A stretch of 64,000 nt of DNA from Coprobacillus cateniformis (GCF_009767585.1 NZ_WSNW01000001.1:2812041-2876040); one strand, 5' to 3'; numbered from the stretch's first letter, positions 1 to 9,272 are shown. Notes: generated by a model not told the origin, from the letters alone. Numbers and translations are program-made.

Positions 1-170
1 ATACAAAACTAGCATTAGATCATATGAATGATTGCTCTTCTGATGATGAGAATATTTATGTAACAGCTCAAATTAATGCTAATTACAAGGATATCTATAT
101 ATCAAAACGAAACTATTACTTTGTTATTGATAAAGAAAAAAATAAAATCAAAAATATGGAGGTATTTTAA
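1..170 (+). CDS. C-terminal end of a conjugation protein, possibly TcpC/VirB8-like (partial)
   Basis: An open frame enters from the left edge and ends with TAA at 168-170, one base before the next ATG. About 55 residues are visible, with alternating polar and hydrophobic strands and an ending rich in Lys and Asn. The position directly upstream of TcpD-, TcpE- and VirB4-like genes is where pCW3/Tn916-type systems place TcpC, the VirB8-like bitopic protein. That identity is inferred from gene order only; the visible residues are too few to confirm the family. Confidence 0.5.
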   Translation, partial: TKLALDHMNDCSSDDENIYVTAQINANYKDIYISKRNYYFVIDKEKNKIKNMEVF

Positions 171-464
171 ATGAACTTTTTTACAACATCTTTAGGAATA
201 TTTATTTATCAAGTAATTGCAACTTTGGGAGTAGTTGGTGGAGGAATTATGCTATTTAAAAGTGGTGTTGCTTCTTTTAAAAGGACTGGAAAATGGTCAA
301 GTATTATAGATGAAATTGTTGTTGGCTTTATTGGGCTTGTTGTTTATGCTCTTGTTATTAGTAATGAACCGATGACTATTGTTAATTTCTTAAAAGGTCC
401 AATTCTGTTCTTTTGGGATCTCATTGTTAGATTTCTAAGAGAAACACTTGGCTTGGGACTGTAG
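171..464 (+). CDS. Small two-helix membrane protein of the conjugation apparatus (TcpD/VirB2-like)
   Basis: A 97-residue protein with hydrophobic segments near residues 8-30 and 45-65, a short basic loop between them (residues 31-42) and a third hydrophobic stretch near residues 72-90. A GGAGG ribosome binding site lies 7 bases before the ATG. Size, topology and position between the TcpC-like end and the PrgI/TcpE-like gene match TcpD, the small VirB2-like membrane component of Gram-positive conjugation systems. The family assignment rests on topology and gene order, as such small proteins diverge quickly. Confidence 0.6.
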   Translation: MNFFTTSLGIFIYQVIATLGVVGGGIMLFKSGVASFKRTGKWSSIIDEIVVGFIGLVVYALVISNEPMTIVNFLKGPILFFWDLIVRFLRETLGLGL

Positions 465-477
465 AGGTGTATTGTAA

Positions 478-858
478 ATGAAAGGATATAATTATTCTAT
501 TGCCGAAGATTATAAACAGAAGTTAGTCATTCCTTATATTGGAATTGAAATTGATGGATGGCTGACTTTTTTTTCGGCAGTGCTTGGTATTGCAACAGTC
601 GTTATTGTTATAGGATTACCTCTTTCTTTCCTAATGGGAGAAATAGGGTTCTATATAGCTTTAGCAATAGCAATTATTGGAATATTGGGAAGTATCACAT
701 ACATTAATGAAATTAACCAGGAAACTGGTAAGAATAGACTTCAGGAATTGTATTTTACAAGTATTAAGAAATATCGATTTGTATATGATCATAATGGAGT
801 CAAACATTTTTTGACTCCCAAAAAGGAAGGAGTGATTTATATCAATGCATGTAGGTAA
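478..858 (+). CDS. TcpE/PrgI-like conjugation membrane protein
   Basis: A 126-residue protein with a cytoplasmic N-terminus (about 26 residues), two adjacent transmembrane helices (about 28-52 and 58-78) and a basic C-terminal tail. This is the usual layout of PrgI/TcpE proteins, VirB3-like partners of VirB4 in Gram-positive type IV secretion. The stop overlaps the VirB4 start by 14 bases, so the two are translationally coupled. VirB3-like proteins are often fused to or encoded next to VirB4, which supports the call; the sequence alone is only suggestive. Confidence 0.65.
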   Translation: MKGYNYSIAEDYKQKLVIPYIGIEIDGWLTFFSAVLGIATVVIVIGLPLSFLMGEIGFYIALAIAIIGILGSITYINEINQETGKNRLQELYFTSIKKYRFVYDHNGVKHFLTPKKEGVIYINACR

Positions 859-3235
859 GATATATGTCTATGACAATTTGATTTATCATAAAGAAGTTGC
901 AAATTACTATTATAAAATTACACCTATCAATTCACTGTTTGCTCCAGAAACTCAGCAGACAACATTGTTAGAAGCAATGACAAACATTATTACAGATGTC
1001 AATATGCCAGGTAGTATTATCATTAGACCAAAGGCGATTGATAATAAAAAGATTTATCAGTCATATGCTGATAATTTTAAAAAGTATGGCAAGCCTGAAT
1101 TCCTGGATCTTGCAAAAGATTATATTTTATCATTAAAAGAAATATTATCAAAGGCCATAAAATACAGATATGATATTTACCTGGTTTTTTGTGATGGACG
1201 TGAAGATCTTAAAAAAAGAAAAAATATCAAATTGTTTGGTGAAAGTAATAAACCATTAACGCAATCAGAACTTGAACTATATCAAACTGCTGAAAAAGAA
1301 ATCTTTAAAAAATTATCACGCAGTGTTCACGCACAAAAAGTCAGTGAGGATCTGGCTTTAATACTACATAATTATATTGCTATACCAATTGAAAAAAAGA
1401 TAATTGATTATTGTGTGGAAGAAAGTCCAATGTCATTAACATATCACTATAAACAATCCAACAAAGCTGAATTTGATGAACTCTATACAAAAACATTAGT
1501 AGCAAGTAAATTCGAAAGAAGTCGTCTTGAAGATATCACAAGAGCAAATGATGTTATTAATTCATTGCAACTTGAATCCTATCCTACTGATGTCTTTATT
1601 AAATTTGATCTTGAACATACCAAGGATTTTAAGAGAGACATGGCCGGTAAGAAAGAGAGCATCAAAAAGGCTCATAAGCGTTATATCAGTTTAACTGATC
1701 GCAAGGATAAGGAAGCCATTAAGGCTCAGATTGTTGCAACTTCTGGTATGGAGGCAGACGAATCAATTGAACGTGTAAAAGTAAAATGGCAAATGTTTTT
1801 ACGTATACGTTCAAATAGTGTTCAGATGCTTGAAAAACGTGCTGATGCTTTAATGGAGAAGTTTAGTGGTGTAAACATTAGATTGTCTCAGGAACTTGGC
1901 GAACAACTCTCATTGGCAAATAATCTTTTTCCATATCGAAGCATATTCAGAAAGTATGTACAATTAACTGATATTAGCTATTTTGTGAATTATAATTATT
2001 TAGGTGGATTATATATTGGTGATGAAGAAGAAGGAATGATTGAGTCATATACAGTACCTGGTAAAATTCCTATTTTCTACAACATTTCAAAACCATTGTT
2101 AGGACAAACTAAAACATCATCGAGTGTGTCTGTTTATGCAGGTGAGACTGGTGGTGGAAAGACACAACTCGCAGACCATAGAGCATTTCAAAATATGATC
2201 TTTAAGGGCATGAGAGTATTGACAATTGATCCAAAAGGAGATCGTGAGAAAAAGATAAAGCTATTAGGAGATAGAGCATCACACTTGAAAATAGGATCTG
2301 ATGATTGTCAGGATGGAATGTTTGATGCCTATCTTATAAATAGTCAATATGATGATGCATTAGAACAAGTTTATAAGGATGTAGATGCAATGGTAAGAGC
2401 ACTAGGACTAAGAATATCTGTTGATTATAATGCAATTGTTCAAGCTCATACAGAAATGATTAAGGATGTCAAAAATAAAATAATACCAAGAGCAACATTT
2501 ACTTCTTTTATTGAGAAACTTGAAAAATATGACGAATATATCGCAAGACAAATTATTACATTAAGAAGAACAAAAATTGGCAGATTATTTTATGCTACTG
2601 AAGATACGAAATATGATTCTTCTTTTAACCTTAATAAACAGTATAATCTTATTACATTTATCAAAACTCCAGTTCCTCGTGATCAAAATATGGATTCAAG
2701 GGATGATCCAAATAGATTGGATAATGCCATCTTTGCACTTGCCTTTTCAAGAGTACAAAATATCATTACTAACTTTATGAAACAGTTCGGTAATGAAGAA
2801 AATATCTTAATTGTAGATGAATACAAACGAATCAAAGATACACCAGGTGGAGAAGTAATTATTGATAACTGTGCACGACAAGTGAGGTCGTGGCAAACTC
2901 ATTTGTTGATCATAACACAATCTCTATCTGATATTTCATCTTCATTGTTGAATAATACTGGAGAAATATTTGTTGGATCGTTAAAATCATCTGAAGAGAT
3001 TGAATTTGTACTTGATGAAATGAAATTGAATAATCATCAAACGGTACGCAGTGCTTTAATAGATAGAACAACTGCTGAAGGAGCTGATGAAAATAAAAAA
3101 TATGTTTTCCTAATGCAAGATTACAATAATAGAAAATGTCTGACAAAGCTTATTATTCCTAGATGTTTCAGTGAGATATTTAGAACCTTAAAAGATGATG
3201 AAACAGTAAGTATAGGAGGTAGACAATATGAATAA
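845..3235 (+). CDS. virB4: VirB4-family conjugation ATPase (TcpF-like)
   Basis: A 796-residue protein with the two-part VirB4 layout: an N-terminal TraC-like domain (about 1-400) and a C-terminal RecA-like ATPase domain. The Walker A motif GETGGGKT is at residues 433-440 and the Walker B strand NILIVDE at 653-659, followed by a TQS sensor-like motif. VirB4 proteins energise assembly of the mating channel at the inner face of the membrane. The start overlaps the upstream gene by 14 bases and the stop overlaps the VirB6-like gene by 8, so the block is one operon. No disruption is seen. Confidence 0.93.
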   Translation: MHVGKIYVYDNLIYHKEVANYYYKITPINSLFAPETQQTTLLEAMTNIITDVNMPGSIIIRPKAIDNKKIYQSYADNFKKYGKPEFLDLAKDYILSLKEILSKAIKYRYDIYLVFCDGREDLKKRKNIKLFGESNKPLTQSELELYQTAEKEIFKKLSRSVHAQKVSEDLALILHNYIAIPIEKKIIDYCVEESPMSLTYHYKQSNKAEFDELYTKTLVASKFERSRLEDITRANDVINSLQLESYPTDVFIKFDLEHTKDFKRDMAGKKESIKKAHKRYISLTDRKDKEAIKAQIVATSGMEADESIERVKVKWQMFLRIRSNSVQMLEKRADALMEKFSGVNIRLSQELGEQLSLANNLFPYRSIFRKYVQLTDISYFVNYNYLGGLYIGDEEEGMIESYTVPGKIPIFYNISKPLLGQTKTSSSVSVYAGETGGGKTQLADHRAFQNMIFKGMRVLTIDPKGDREKKIKLLGDRASHLKIGSDDCQDGMFDAYLINSQYDDALEQVYKDVDAMVRALGLRISVDYNAIVQAHTEMIKDVKNKIIPRATFTSFIEKLEKYDEYIARQIITLRRTKIGRLFYATEDTKYDSSFNLNKQYNLITFIKTPVPRDQNMDSRDDPNRLDNAIFALAFSRVQNIITNFMKQFGNEENILIVDEYKRIKDTPGGEVIIDNCARQVRSWQTHLLIITQSLSDISSSLLNNTGEIFVGSLKSSEEIEFVLDEMKLNNHQTVRSALIDRTTAEGADENKKYVFLMQDYNNRKCLTKLIIPRCFSEIFRTLKDDETVSIGGRQYE

Positions 3236-5582
3236 ACTAAAGAATTTATTGTTACCATTTTTGGTTGTATGTGCTTTAATATTTTCTTTTAAAGTTGCTA
3301 TTGTTCCAACGTATGCTGAACACCAGAAACCACCTAATACTGAAGAGAATAATAACACTGAAAAAGAGGAAACTGATGAGAATAAAGAAGATACTACTGG
3401 ATGTGATTCATATGCGACTCAGGAATTGCGTGATCAGTGTGTCAAGGATAGAGCAGCTAATTTGTCAACTGCTCCTTTTTATACTGGAGCTATCATGTCA
3501 ATTGATAGTAAGATATCAGAAAAAGAGTTAAAGCAAGATTATGTTAAGAATTTTTCAAATTCAAGTGTGACTGCTTTATCATATAATTTGAGTTTATTAG
3601 ACCCTGATACAATTATTATGCATATTGTTAATATTGTTATAAGCCTTATTGAAATGATTGGCCAAGCTATAAGTTTGATTGTTCTTATACTTTATAATGT
3701 TGCTTCAGGTAGTTTCTGGAAAACAATCATTCAGGGGGTTTTTGATATATTCGATAAAGCTATATTTAATTGGGGCAATCCCAACTCCTGGTTTATGAAG
3801 ATACTGTTTATGTTTGGAGCCTTATCAGTTGCCATGAAACTCATGTCACAATGGAACAAGCATTTTACTATCAGTACACTTATAACGATAACTGCACAAG
3901 TTGTTGTATCATGTATGGTGATCGTGTTTATTGCTCAATATGGAAGAGGCATTATTTCTCAGGTGGAAGTTATGGCCACTGAATCAGTTGTTCAGAATTT
4001 TAATTTACTTGAGGATCAGTATGACAGTGATTTGCCTCTTGAAATAAATGTGAAAAGCCAAATTTTTGATATTATGCAAAAGCAAGGATTTGTACTTCGA
4101 CATTTCGGAGTCACAACTGCAGAACAAGTTGGTGATATTGAAAATGTTCCAATAAGTGATGGAACAAAGAGAACTGTCACTGGGAAAGAGCGTGTTGAAA
4201 AATTACTCAATGAACCAAGCCAAAGACGTTCTTATCAAGAGCGTAAGATTTTAGGTAATGATCAAATTGGCTATAGCAGTGGTCGAGTTCTTGCAATATT
4301 AGGAATATCAGTCATTTTTCTTATTCATAGAATTTTAATGGGATTTTTGATTGGTGCATCTTCACTTTTGTTATTGGCCATAGGCTTTTTAAAAGAAATT
4401 ACAATAGTAACGTCTGTTTATGCACTGGTTTTTATGCTCTTTAAAAAAGATAGAAAATTAGGGTTTAATTGGTTTATGGGAAGAATGCAGTGGATGATAG
4501 CTTTTATATTATCCAATCTTGTCTTTAACATGTTTTTATCATTTATTGTTTTATTAATAAATGGTATATCAGCTCAAAAAGCATCACTTCTACTTATCCT
4601 TCCGTTTGATGTCATATTGTGCTTGGCAATATATTTTCTTGTAACACATGCACCACAAATTTGGCAAAAGATTATGTCAACTTTTGATATTGATGGTAAT
4701 GATGGAGTTATTAATCTTGCCAAAGGAATTATTGGTGGAAATATCACACCAGGTGATATGTGGAGTCAATTTAAAAATCATGATGATACGGATCCGGATC
4801 CATCTGATGATACTTCAAACAATGGATCGGTACAAAAAGCATTATCAAAAATGGCGAAAGATAATGATGATCTTTCAGAAAGTGAAAATGACAATGATAT
4901 TGATCCAACGAATAACGATAATGACGCTTTAGAAAAACCATTAAAAAATGATGGTGCAGAATCTAAAGACAACAATCTAAATTCTACTGAAAATGAAGAA
5001 CCTCTAGATCCTGATTCCACAGAAAAAGAGATTCAAGAAGATATTGATCAAGAATTAGAAGACACTACTCATGAATCAGAAGAGACTGTTCAATCTCTAG
5101 CAGAAGTGGATGATAATATAGATATTGAATCAGATGATCAAGAGAGTGCTATTGATTTTAAAAATGATGATATTGAATTTGGAGAAAATGAATTAGAAGA
5201 TGAAGTTGAATTTGATGAGAAGCATCAAATAGATGAGGATATAGTTGTTGATGATTCCTTAGAGAAAGCAAAAAATGATGATCGTATTGAGTTAGAAGAG
5301 AGTGATCTTTCTGAGGAAGATTCACTTCTGAATGAGGATCATAATTCTGATCAAAAAGAAAAACTTCAACCTCATGATCAGGAACGTGGTTCACTGAATA
5401 CTCAGGATGATGAACTTAAAGATACTGGTTCTCAAGAAAAAGATATTTTAGATGATTTGAAAATCACTAAAGAAGATCAGGTCGAAGATGAGTTTGAAGA
5501 TATGGAGGTAATTAAAGAGAAAGAAGTAGAAGAGGAAAAAGTAAAAGATATGGATGATTTTATGGAATCACTATTGGATTAG
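3228..5582 (+). CDS. VirB6/TcpH-like polytopic membrane protein with long acidic tail
   Basis: A 784-residue protein. Residues 1-30 form a signal sequence, followed by an acidic linker and a hydrophobic core (about 125-500) with roughly seven or eight membrane segments, as in VirB6/TrbL/TcpH channel proteins. From about residue 517 to the end the protein has no membrane segment and is extremely rich in Asp and Glu, with Asn and Ser. This tail is about 265 residues, a third of the protein. The gene overlaps virB4 by 8 bases. The tail could bind the relaxosome, basic partners or cations, but nothing in the sequence says which. Confidence 0.82.
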   Translation: MNKLKNLLLPFLVVCALIFSFKVAIVPTYAEHQKPPNTEENNNTEKEETDENKEDTTGCDSYATQELRDQCVKDRAANLSTAPFYTGAIMSIDSKISEKELKQDYVKNFSNSSVTALSYNLSLLDPDTIIMHIVNIVISLIEMIGQAISLIVLILYNVASGSFWKTIIQGVFDIFDKAIFNWGNPNSWFMKILFMFGALSVAMKLMSQWNKHFTISTLITITAQVVVSCMVIVFIAQYGRGIISQVEVMATESVVQNFNLLEDQYDSDLPLEINVKSQIFDIMQKQGFVLRHFGVTTAEQVGDIENVPISDGTKRTVTGKERVEKLLNEPSQRRSYQERKILGNDQIGYSSGRVLAILGISVIFLIHRILMGFLIGASSLLLLAIGFLKEITIVTSVYALVFMLFKKDRKLGFNWFMGRMQWMIAFILSNLVFNMFLSFIVLLINGISAQKASLLLILPFDVILCLAIYFLVTHAPQIWQKIMSTFDIDGNDGVINLAKGIIGGNITPGDMWSQFKNHDDTDPDPSDDTSNNGSVQKALSKMAKDNDDLSESENDNDIDPTNNDNDALEKPLKNDGAESKDNNLNSTENEEPLDPDSTEKEIQEDIDQELEDTTHESEETVQSLAEVDDNIDIESDDQESAIDFKNDDIEFGENELEDEVEFDEKHQIDEDIVVDDSLEKAKNDDRIELEESDLSEEDSLLNEDHNSDQKEKLQPHDQERGSLNTQDDELKDTGSQEKDILDDLKITKEDQVEDEFEDMEVIKEKEVEEEKVKDMDDFMESLLD

Positions 5583-5595
5583 AGGAAAAAATAAA

Positions 5596-6183
5596 TTGAA
5601 GATTATAAAGAAATTATTTATTCTTCCTTTCATTTTTTCTCTTCTTGTTATTCTTCTTTTTCCAATGGCTTTTGTTAATAACAAAACGAGAGACACACCT
5701 TCAGGTAGCGATATAACTGGTACAAATGATACAACCAACATTGATATAAATCACCCCTCATACAAGCACAATAACCCCTTGTGGCCCAAGTTTAATGGTC
5801 AGTGTACCTGGTTTGCCTGGTCACGATCAAATCAGTTGTTTGGGGTTGAATTGCCTACTAGGGATGCCAAACATTGGTATGATTTAGCTAAAAATATGGG
5901 GTTTAAAGTGGGCTCTACACCCTCTAGAAATAGTGTTATGGTTATCACTGGTACAACGTTTGGACATGTTGCATTTATAGAGGCATGGGATGGAGAAAAT
6001 ATTACGGTTTCTGAAGGAAATGTTAACTGGACTGGTTATATGCCACCTGATGGGGTTGGTATCTATGCAAGTGATGAAGAGGCATTGAAACATATAAGAG
6101 TATCAACACATAATTTTAATCAGTATAGAAAAAACCTGATAACTAGAGGAAGAAAAATTGCCGGCTTTATTTATTTAGAATAA
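5596..6183 (+). CDS. CHAP-domain peptidoglycan hydrolase of the conjugation system
   Basis: I chose TTG at 5596 because AGAGGA lies 9 bases upstream and the protein then begins with a basic run and a signal anchor (residues 1-25). An ATG at 5554 in the same frame lies inside the upstream gene and lacks such a site. The CHAP domain covers about residues 58-195, with the catalytic Cys70 in the motif QCTWFAW and His124 in GHVAF. CHAP enzymes are amidases or endopeptidases that open the cell wall locally; here the protein fills the VirB1-like role. Unlike many Gram-positive homologues it has no lysozyme or SLT domain. Confidence 0.9.
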   Translation: MKIIKKLFILPFIFSLLVILLFPMAFVNNKTRDTPSGSDITGTNDTTNIDINHPSYKHNNPLWPKFNGQCTWFAWSRSNQLFGVELPTRDAKHWYDLAKNMGFKVGSTPSRNSVMVITGTTFGHVAFIEAWDGENITVSEGNVNWTGYMPPDGVGIYASDEEALKHIRVSTHNFNQYRKNLITRGRKIAGFIYLE

Positions 6184-6212
6184 AATATTTAAAAAAGATA
6201 GGAGAGAAAAAG

Positions 6213-6902
6213 TTGATAAAATATATTGATTATCAAAAAGATCAAACAGATATAAAATATTTTCAAGGGATACCTTATATAAAAAGACCTGATAAGAATC
6301 ATCAAGTGATAGGACAAACAACTTTAAAGAAAACAAAAGATAAAGAAAAAGATATCATTGTCTGTGATGATATCTTTTATAAATATCATAAAGTTGTATT
6401 AGGCTACAAAAAAGGATATATACCAGTAAATAATAATGAATACATTGTCCTAAAAAGACGGTTTCCCATTCTTATAATTATTATCATTATGTTATTAAGC
6501 ATTACTACTGTGATAGCACTTTTTTCATCTATAGATGAAAGAAAAAATCTTAAAATTAATAATACTGGAAAAGATCAAACAACGGAGATTATTCAAAAAA
6601 GAAGTTCAACAGACATGAGGATAATTATTTCATCAGCAATATCATGTGATGGTAAAAATATGCTAAATATGGGTATCAAAAATCTGAATAAGAACAGATA
6701 TTTAAGATATATTTTTGAATACAATGAAGATATTGTTTATGATAGTCAACTAGTTGAATACAATAGAACTATTCAAACAGATCAATTAAATAAAAATTTA
6801 GAGAAAGGAAATTATTTTATTAAAGTAAAAATTGAGTCCTATGATTTAAAGCAAAAGTTAATGGGATATCATTATGCTGAGATAAAATTGATTGTGGAAT
6901 AA
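6213..6902 (+). CDS. Bitopic membrane protein of unknown function
   Basis: A 229-residue protein starting at TTG 6213, with GGAGAG 7 bases upstream. About 85 basic residues precede a single transmembrane helix (about 88-108), followed by an extracellular domain of about 120 residues rich in beta-strand patterns. I recognise no family. It sits between the CHAP hydrolase and two exported proteins, with gaps of 29 and 3 bases, so it is co-transcribed with them and could anchor or organise the exported proteins on the donor cell surface. That role is inference. Confidence 0.7.
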   Translation: MIKYIDYQKDQTDIKYFQGIPYIKRPDKNHQVIGQTTLKKTKDKEKDIIVCDDIFYKYHKVVLGYKKGYIPVNNNEYIVLKRRFPILIIIIIMLLSITTVIALFSSIDERKNLKINNTGKDQTTEIIQKRSSTDMRIIISSAISCDGKNMLNMGIKNLNKNRYLRYIFEYNEDIVYDSQLVEYNRTIQTDQLNKNLEKGNYFIKVKIESYDLKQKLMGYHYAEIKLIVE

Positions 6903-6905
6903 AAA

Positions 6906-7385
6906 ATGAATAAAAATATTATTTTATTAACATCTGTATTAATGTTGTCAGGAGTATCAGTAGCAAGTGAACAAGATAAAAGTGTTCCAGTTAATTTATA
7001 TGTTGAAGCAACGGTGTTAGACTATACTGTTCCTGAAAGTATTTCTATGTATGTAAAAGCAAATTCTAATGAAGCAGATATTGATGATATGAAAATCACA
7101 AATAATTCTAAAGTTGGAGTTATCCAAATTAAAAACATTTCAGCTTTAGCAATCAATGATTATACGAAAGTTGAAGATATATCAGACTTCTCAAAGCTAC
7201 CTATGAACTCAAAGAAAGCCTCACTTGTCTTTAGAAATCATGATATGATGACAGATTATAAAGAAGTTATAGAAGTAGATCCAGAATGTGATGAGAACCT
7301 TTCTTTTACTGGACATTCAAATGCTACCACTGAAATCGTTGCTGATCAACCATTTGAAATTATAATGACTGTAGGTTTTAAATAA
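6906..7385 (+). CDS. Secreted protein sharing its domain with the neighbouring repeat protein
   Basis: A 159-residue protein with a signal peptide (residues 1-20, cleavage near SVAS) and no membrane anchor. Residues about 38-159 align by eye with the last 125 residues of the next protein. Both have a T-V-P-E-S start, a central P-M/F-N-S/T-K-K segment, an N/D-x-M-x-D-Y segment and a final hydrophobic strand. The stop overlaps the next start as TAATG. The domain is not one I can name; it resembles beta-sandwich surface modules such as WxL or SipW-type proteins without their signatures. An adhesin or pilus-like role is a guess. Confidence 0.75.
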   Translation: MNKNIILLTSVLMLSGVSVASEQDKSVPVNLYVEATVLDYTVPESISMYVKANSNEADIDDMKITNNSKVGVIQIKNISALAINDYTKVEDISDFSKLPMNSKKASLVFRNHDMMTDYKEVIEVDPECDENLSFTGHSNATTEIVADQPFEIIMTVGFK

Positions 7386-8980
7386 TGAAATCTAAAAAAA
7401 TAAGTATTGTGGCAATTGTCTTAGTTCTTATTTTTTGTCATTCATTTAAAAACTCATATGCATTAGTGACATTAGAAGAACGATTTAAAGTTATACTTGC
7501 AAATTCATCAGGATCATTAACAAAATCATTAAACATAGATCTTAGTGGTGTTAATATAACTGAAAATCCAAGCGTTCGCTATTATTGTGAGGAGGATGTA
7601 AGAGGAACAGTATATAATTCTATTGCTCCAGCAACTGGAACACAACTTATATGGTATGATGCCGATAAAAAGGTTAATAAAAATTGGTATAGTTTAGGTG
7701 GGAATGTTAGTGGGAATTGGAGTAGTAATACGGCATCAACACTTACATTTAATACTGTTGATGTTACTGCAACTACACCATATGTTCGACTTCCAAAGGT
7801 GTCAAAAACTGGATATACTTTTACTGGATGGACAATTTCAGAAACACAACGAGCATATTATTATTTTAATGGTGCATTAAGAAGTACAGTTGGTTCATCA
7901 TCGATATCATCAAAGGATGGTTGGTATCAAATCGAGGTAGGAATGACCAGTAATGCTTTAACAGTTAAGCCTACATTTAAAATTAATAACTATACTGTCA
8001 AGTTTGATGATGGGATGGGCAATATATTAAAAACACAAAATGTTTCTTATAGTAGTAGTGCGACTCCACCAACACCACCAACTCGGCCAGGATATACATT
8101 CTCAGGATGGAATGAATCATATACTAATATAACATCAAACAAGACAATAATTGCTACATGGACTCCTACAACATATAGCATATCTTATGAACTTGATGGT
8201 GGAACAGTTAGCAATAATCCATCTAGTTATAATATTACAAGTCCTACATTTACATTAAAAAATCCTACAAAAGTAGGACATACATTTTTAGGATGGACTG
8301 GAAGTAATAGCAACACTGCTCAAACAAATGTTACTATTTCAAATGGTAGCATAGGTAATAAGAACTATATTGCAAATTGGCAAGTAAATACCTATACAAT
8401 ACATTTTAATCCAAATGGTGGATTGGTTTCATCTTCAGATAAAACAGTTAAATATGGTCAAAATTATGGAGCCCTACCAGTCCCCACAAAAGAAGGATAT
8501 ATATTCAATGGGTGGTTCACTGCAATAAATGGAGGTGTTTTGGTCAATAGTTCATCAATTATGGGGGCTGAGAATATAACTTTATATGCACAATGGACTT
8601 CTATCCTATTGGATGTTACAGTTCCAGAATCTTTAGATATTTATCAAATTCCAGGAAAAGTAGATCTAAAGATCAATGCATTATCTCTTCAAAATAACTG
8701 TATAGGAACAATAGATATAAGTAAGTTAAAAATTAATCTGTATAATGGATTTGATTTTGCTGAAATGAACAATGATTTTAAGAGAATGCCATTTAATACA
8801 AAAAAGATATATCTTGCCTTCAATAACTATAATCTTATGAATGATTATAATAGTGGGTTATCAATATCTCCTAATGGTTCCTTATCAGTGCAACTTAATG
8901 GAAAAATGGGTGGTTTTTCATATAACTCAAAAGATCAAATAGCCACCATGCATTTGATTATGAAAGTAAGAGGACAATAA
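7385..8980 (+). CDS. Secreted InlB/Listeria-Bacteroides repeat protein
   Basis: A 531-residue protein with a signal peptide (about 1-27). An N-terminal unique region ends in a first GYTFTGW motif (about residue 140-150). Three InlB B-repeat (Flg_new) units follow at about 200-265, 266-335 and 336-405, each with a GY/H-x-F-x-GW motif and an A-T/Q-W end. Residues about 408-531 repeat the domain of the upstream secreted protein. There is no LPXTG signal or C-terminal membrane helix, so it is released or held by a partner. Such repeats are typical of Firmicute surface adhesins. A rho-independent hairpin follows the stop. Confidence 0.88.
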   Translation: MKSKKISIVAIVLVLIFCHSFKNSYALVTLEERFKVILANSSGSLTKSLNIDLSGVNITENPSVRYYCEEDVRGTVYNSIAPATGTQLIWYDADKKVNKNWYSLGGNVSGNWSSNTASTLTFNTVDVTATTPYVRLPKVSKTGYTFTGWTISETQRAYYYFNGALRSTVGSSSISSKDGWYQIEVGMTSNALTVKPTFKINNYTVKFDDGMGNILKTQNVSYSSSATPPTPPTRPGYTFSGWNESYTNITSNKTIIATWTPTTYSISYELDGGTVSNNPSSYNITSPTFTLKNPTKVGHTFLGWTGSNSNTAQTNVTISNGSIGNKNYIANWQVNTYTIHFNPNGGLVSSSDKTVKYGQNYGALPVPTKEGYIFNGWFTAINGGVLVNSSSIMGAENITLYAQWTSILLDVTVPESLDIYQIPGKVDLKINALSLQNNCIGTIDISKLKINLYNGFDFAEMNNDFKRMPFNTKKIYLAFNNYNLMNDYNSGLSISPNGSLSVQLNGKMGGFSYNSKDQIATMHLIMKVRGQ

Positions 8981-9008
8981 AATGTACCAGTGACTGGTAC
9001 ATTTTATT
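8981..9008 (+). terminator. Rho-independent terminator after the surface cassette
   Basis: A perfect 10-bp stem (8981-8990 with 8994-9003) and a TGA loop, followed by a T-rich stretch, begins right after the stop codon of the repeat protein. Almost the same hairpin, differing in one loop base, recurs at 14243-14271. Confidence 0.75.
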
Positions 9009-9023
9009 ATAGATATATTCTTC

Positions 9024-9051
9024 TTGCAAAATGCATAAAAAACGGTATAAT
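9024..9051 (+). promoter_or_regulatory. Promoter of the antisense RNA
   Basis: A TTGCAA -35 box at 9024-9029 and a perfect TATAAT at 9046-9051, separated by 16 bases. No open reading frame of coding appearance follows on this strand, only a short tract ending in a strong terminator at 9086-9134, so it drives a small RNA starting near 9058. Confidence 0.7.
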
Positions 9052-9057
9052 AAAAGG

Positions 9058-9134
9058 TGAAGATAGCAATGCTATTGATTTGGTTTAGTCATCCTTCGCT
9101 AATTGTCAGTTATCGGAAGGATGACTACTTTTTT
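9058..9134 (+). ncRNA. Candidate antisense RNA antitoxin (type I system)
   Basis: The predicted transcript is about 77 nt. It starts near 9058 from the promoter at 9024-9051 and ends at a 12-bp stem (9086-9097 with 9116-9127), an 18-base loop and a T-run at 9129-9134. It runs opposite to the small peptide gene at 9125-9196 and covers its stop codon and 3' region. This is the arrangement of antisense antitoxins in TxpA/RatA and holin-like toxin loci. RNA ends are predicted from sequence only. Confidence 0.6.
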
Positions 9135-9196
9135 ATTTGAATTATGATTTCCTTTATCTCTTTGAGAATAAGTAATATCAAAATGTATTCAGTCAA
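9125..9196 (-). CDS. 23-residue hydrophobic peptide, candidate type I toxin
   Basis: A 24-codon frame starts at TTG (9196-9194) with a near-perfect AGGAGGTGAT site 8 bases upstream. It encodes a strongly hydrophobic segment (YILILLIL) followed by an amphipathic Lys-rich end. Firmicute holin-like toxins are usually about 30 residues with one membrane helix and a basic tail, so this one is short. An antisense RNA overlaps the 3' end and a leader hairpin covers the ribosome binding site, which makes a toxin role likely. The location inside a mobile element suggests element maintenance. Family membership could not be tested. Confidence 0.55.
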   Translation of the reverse strand: MTEYILILLILKEIKEIIIQIKK

Positions 9197-9204
9197 AAGT
9201 ATCA

Positions 9205-9229
9205 CCTCCTAACTGTCAAGTCAGGGAGG
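9205..9229 (-). promoter_or_regulatory. Leader hairpin covering the toxin ribosome binding site
   Basis: On the minus strand the sequence folds into a 10-bp stem with one bulged C and a TGAC loop. Its 3' arm contains the GGAGG of the toxin gene. Such hairpins keep type I toxin mRNAs translationally silent until they are processed or refolded. Confidence 0.6.
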
Positions 9230-9272
9230 AATCGGTGAACGCATAATCAACAGATCACTATCTTCGACAATA

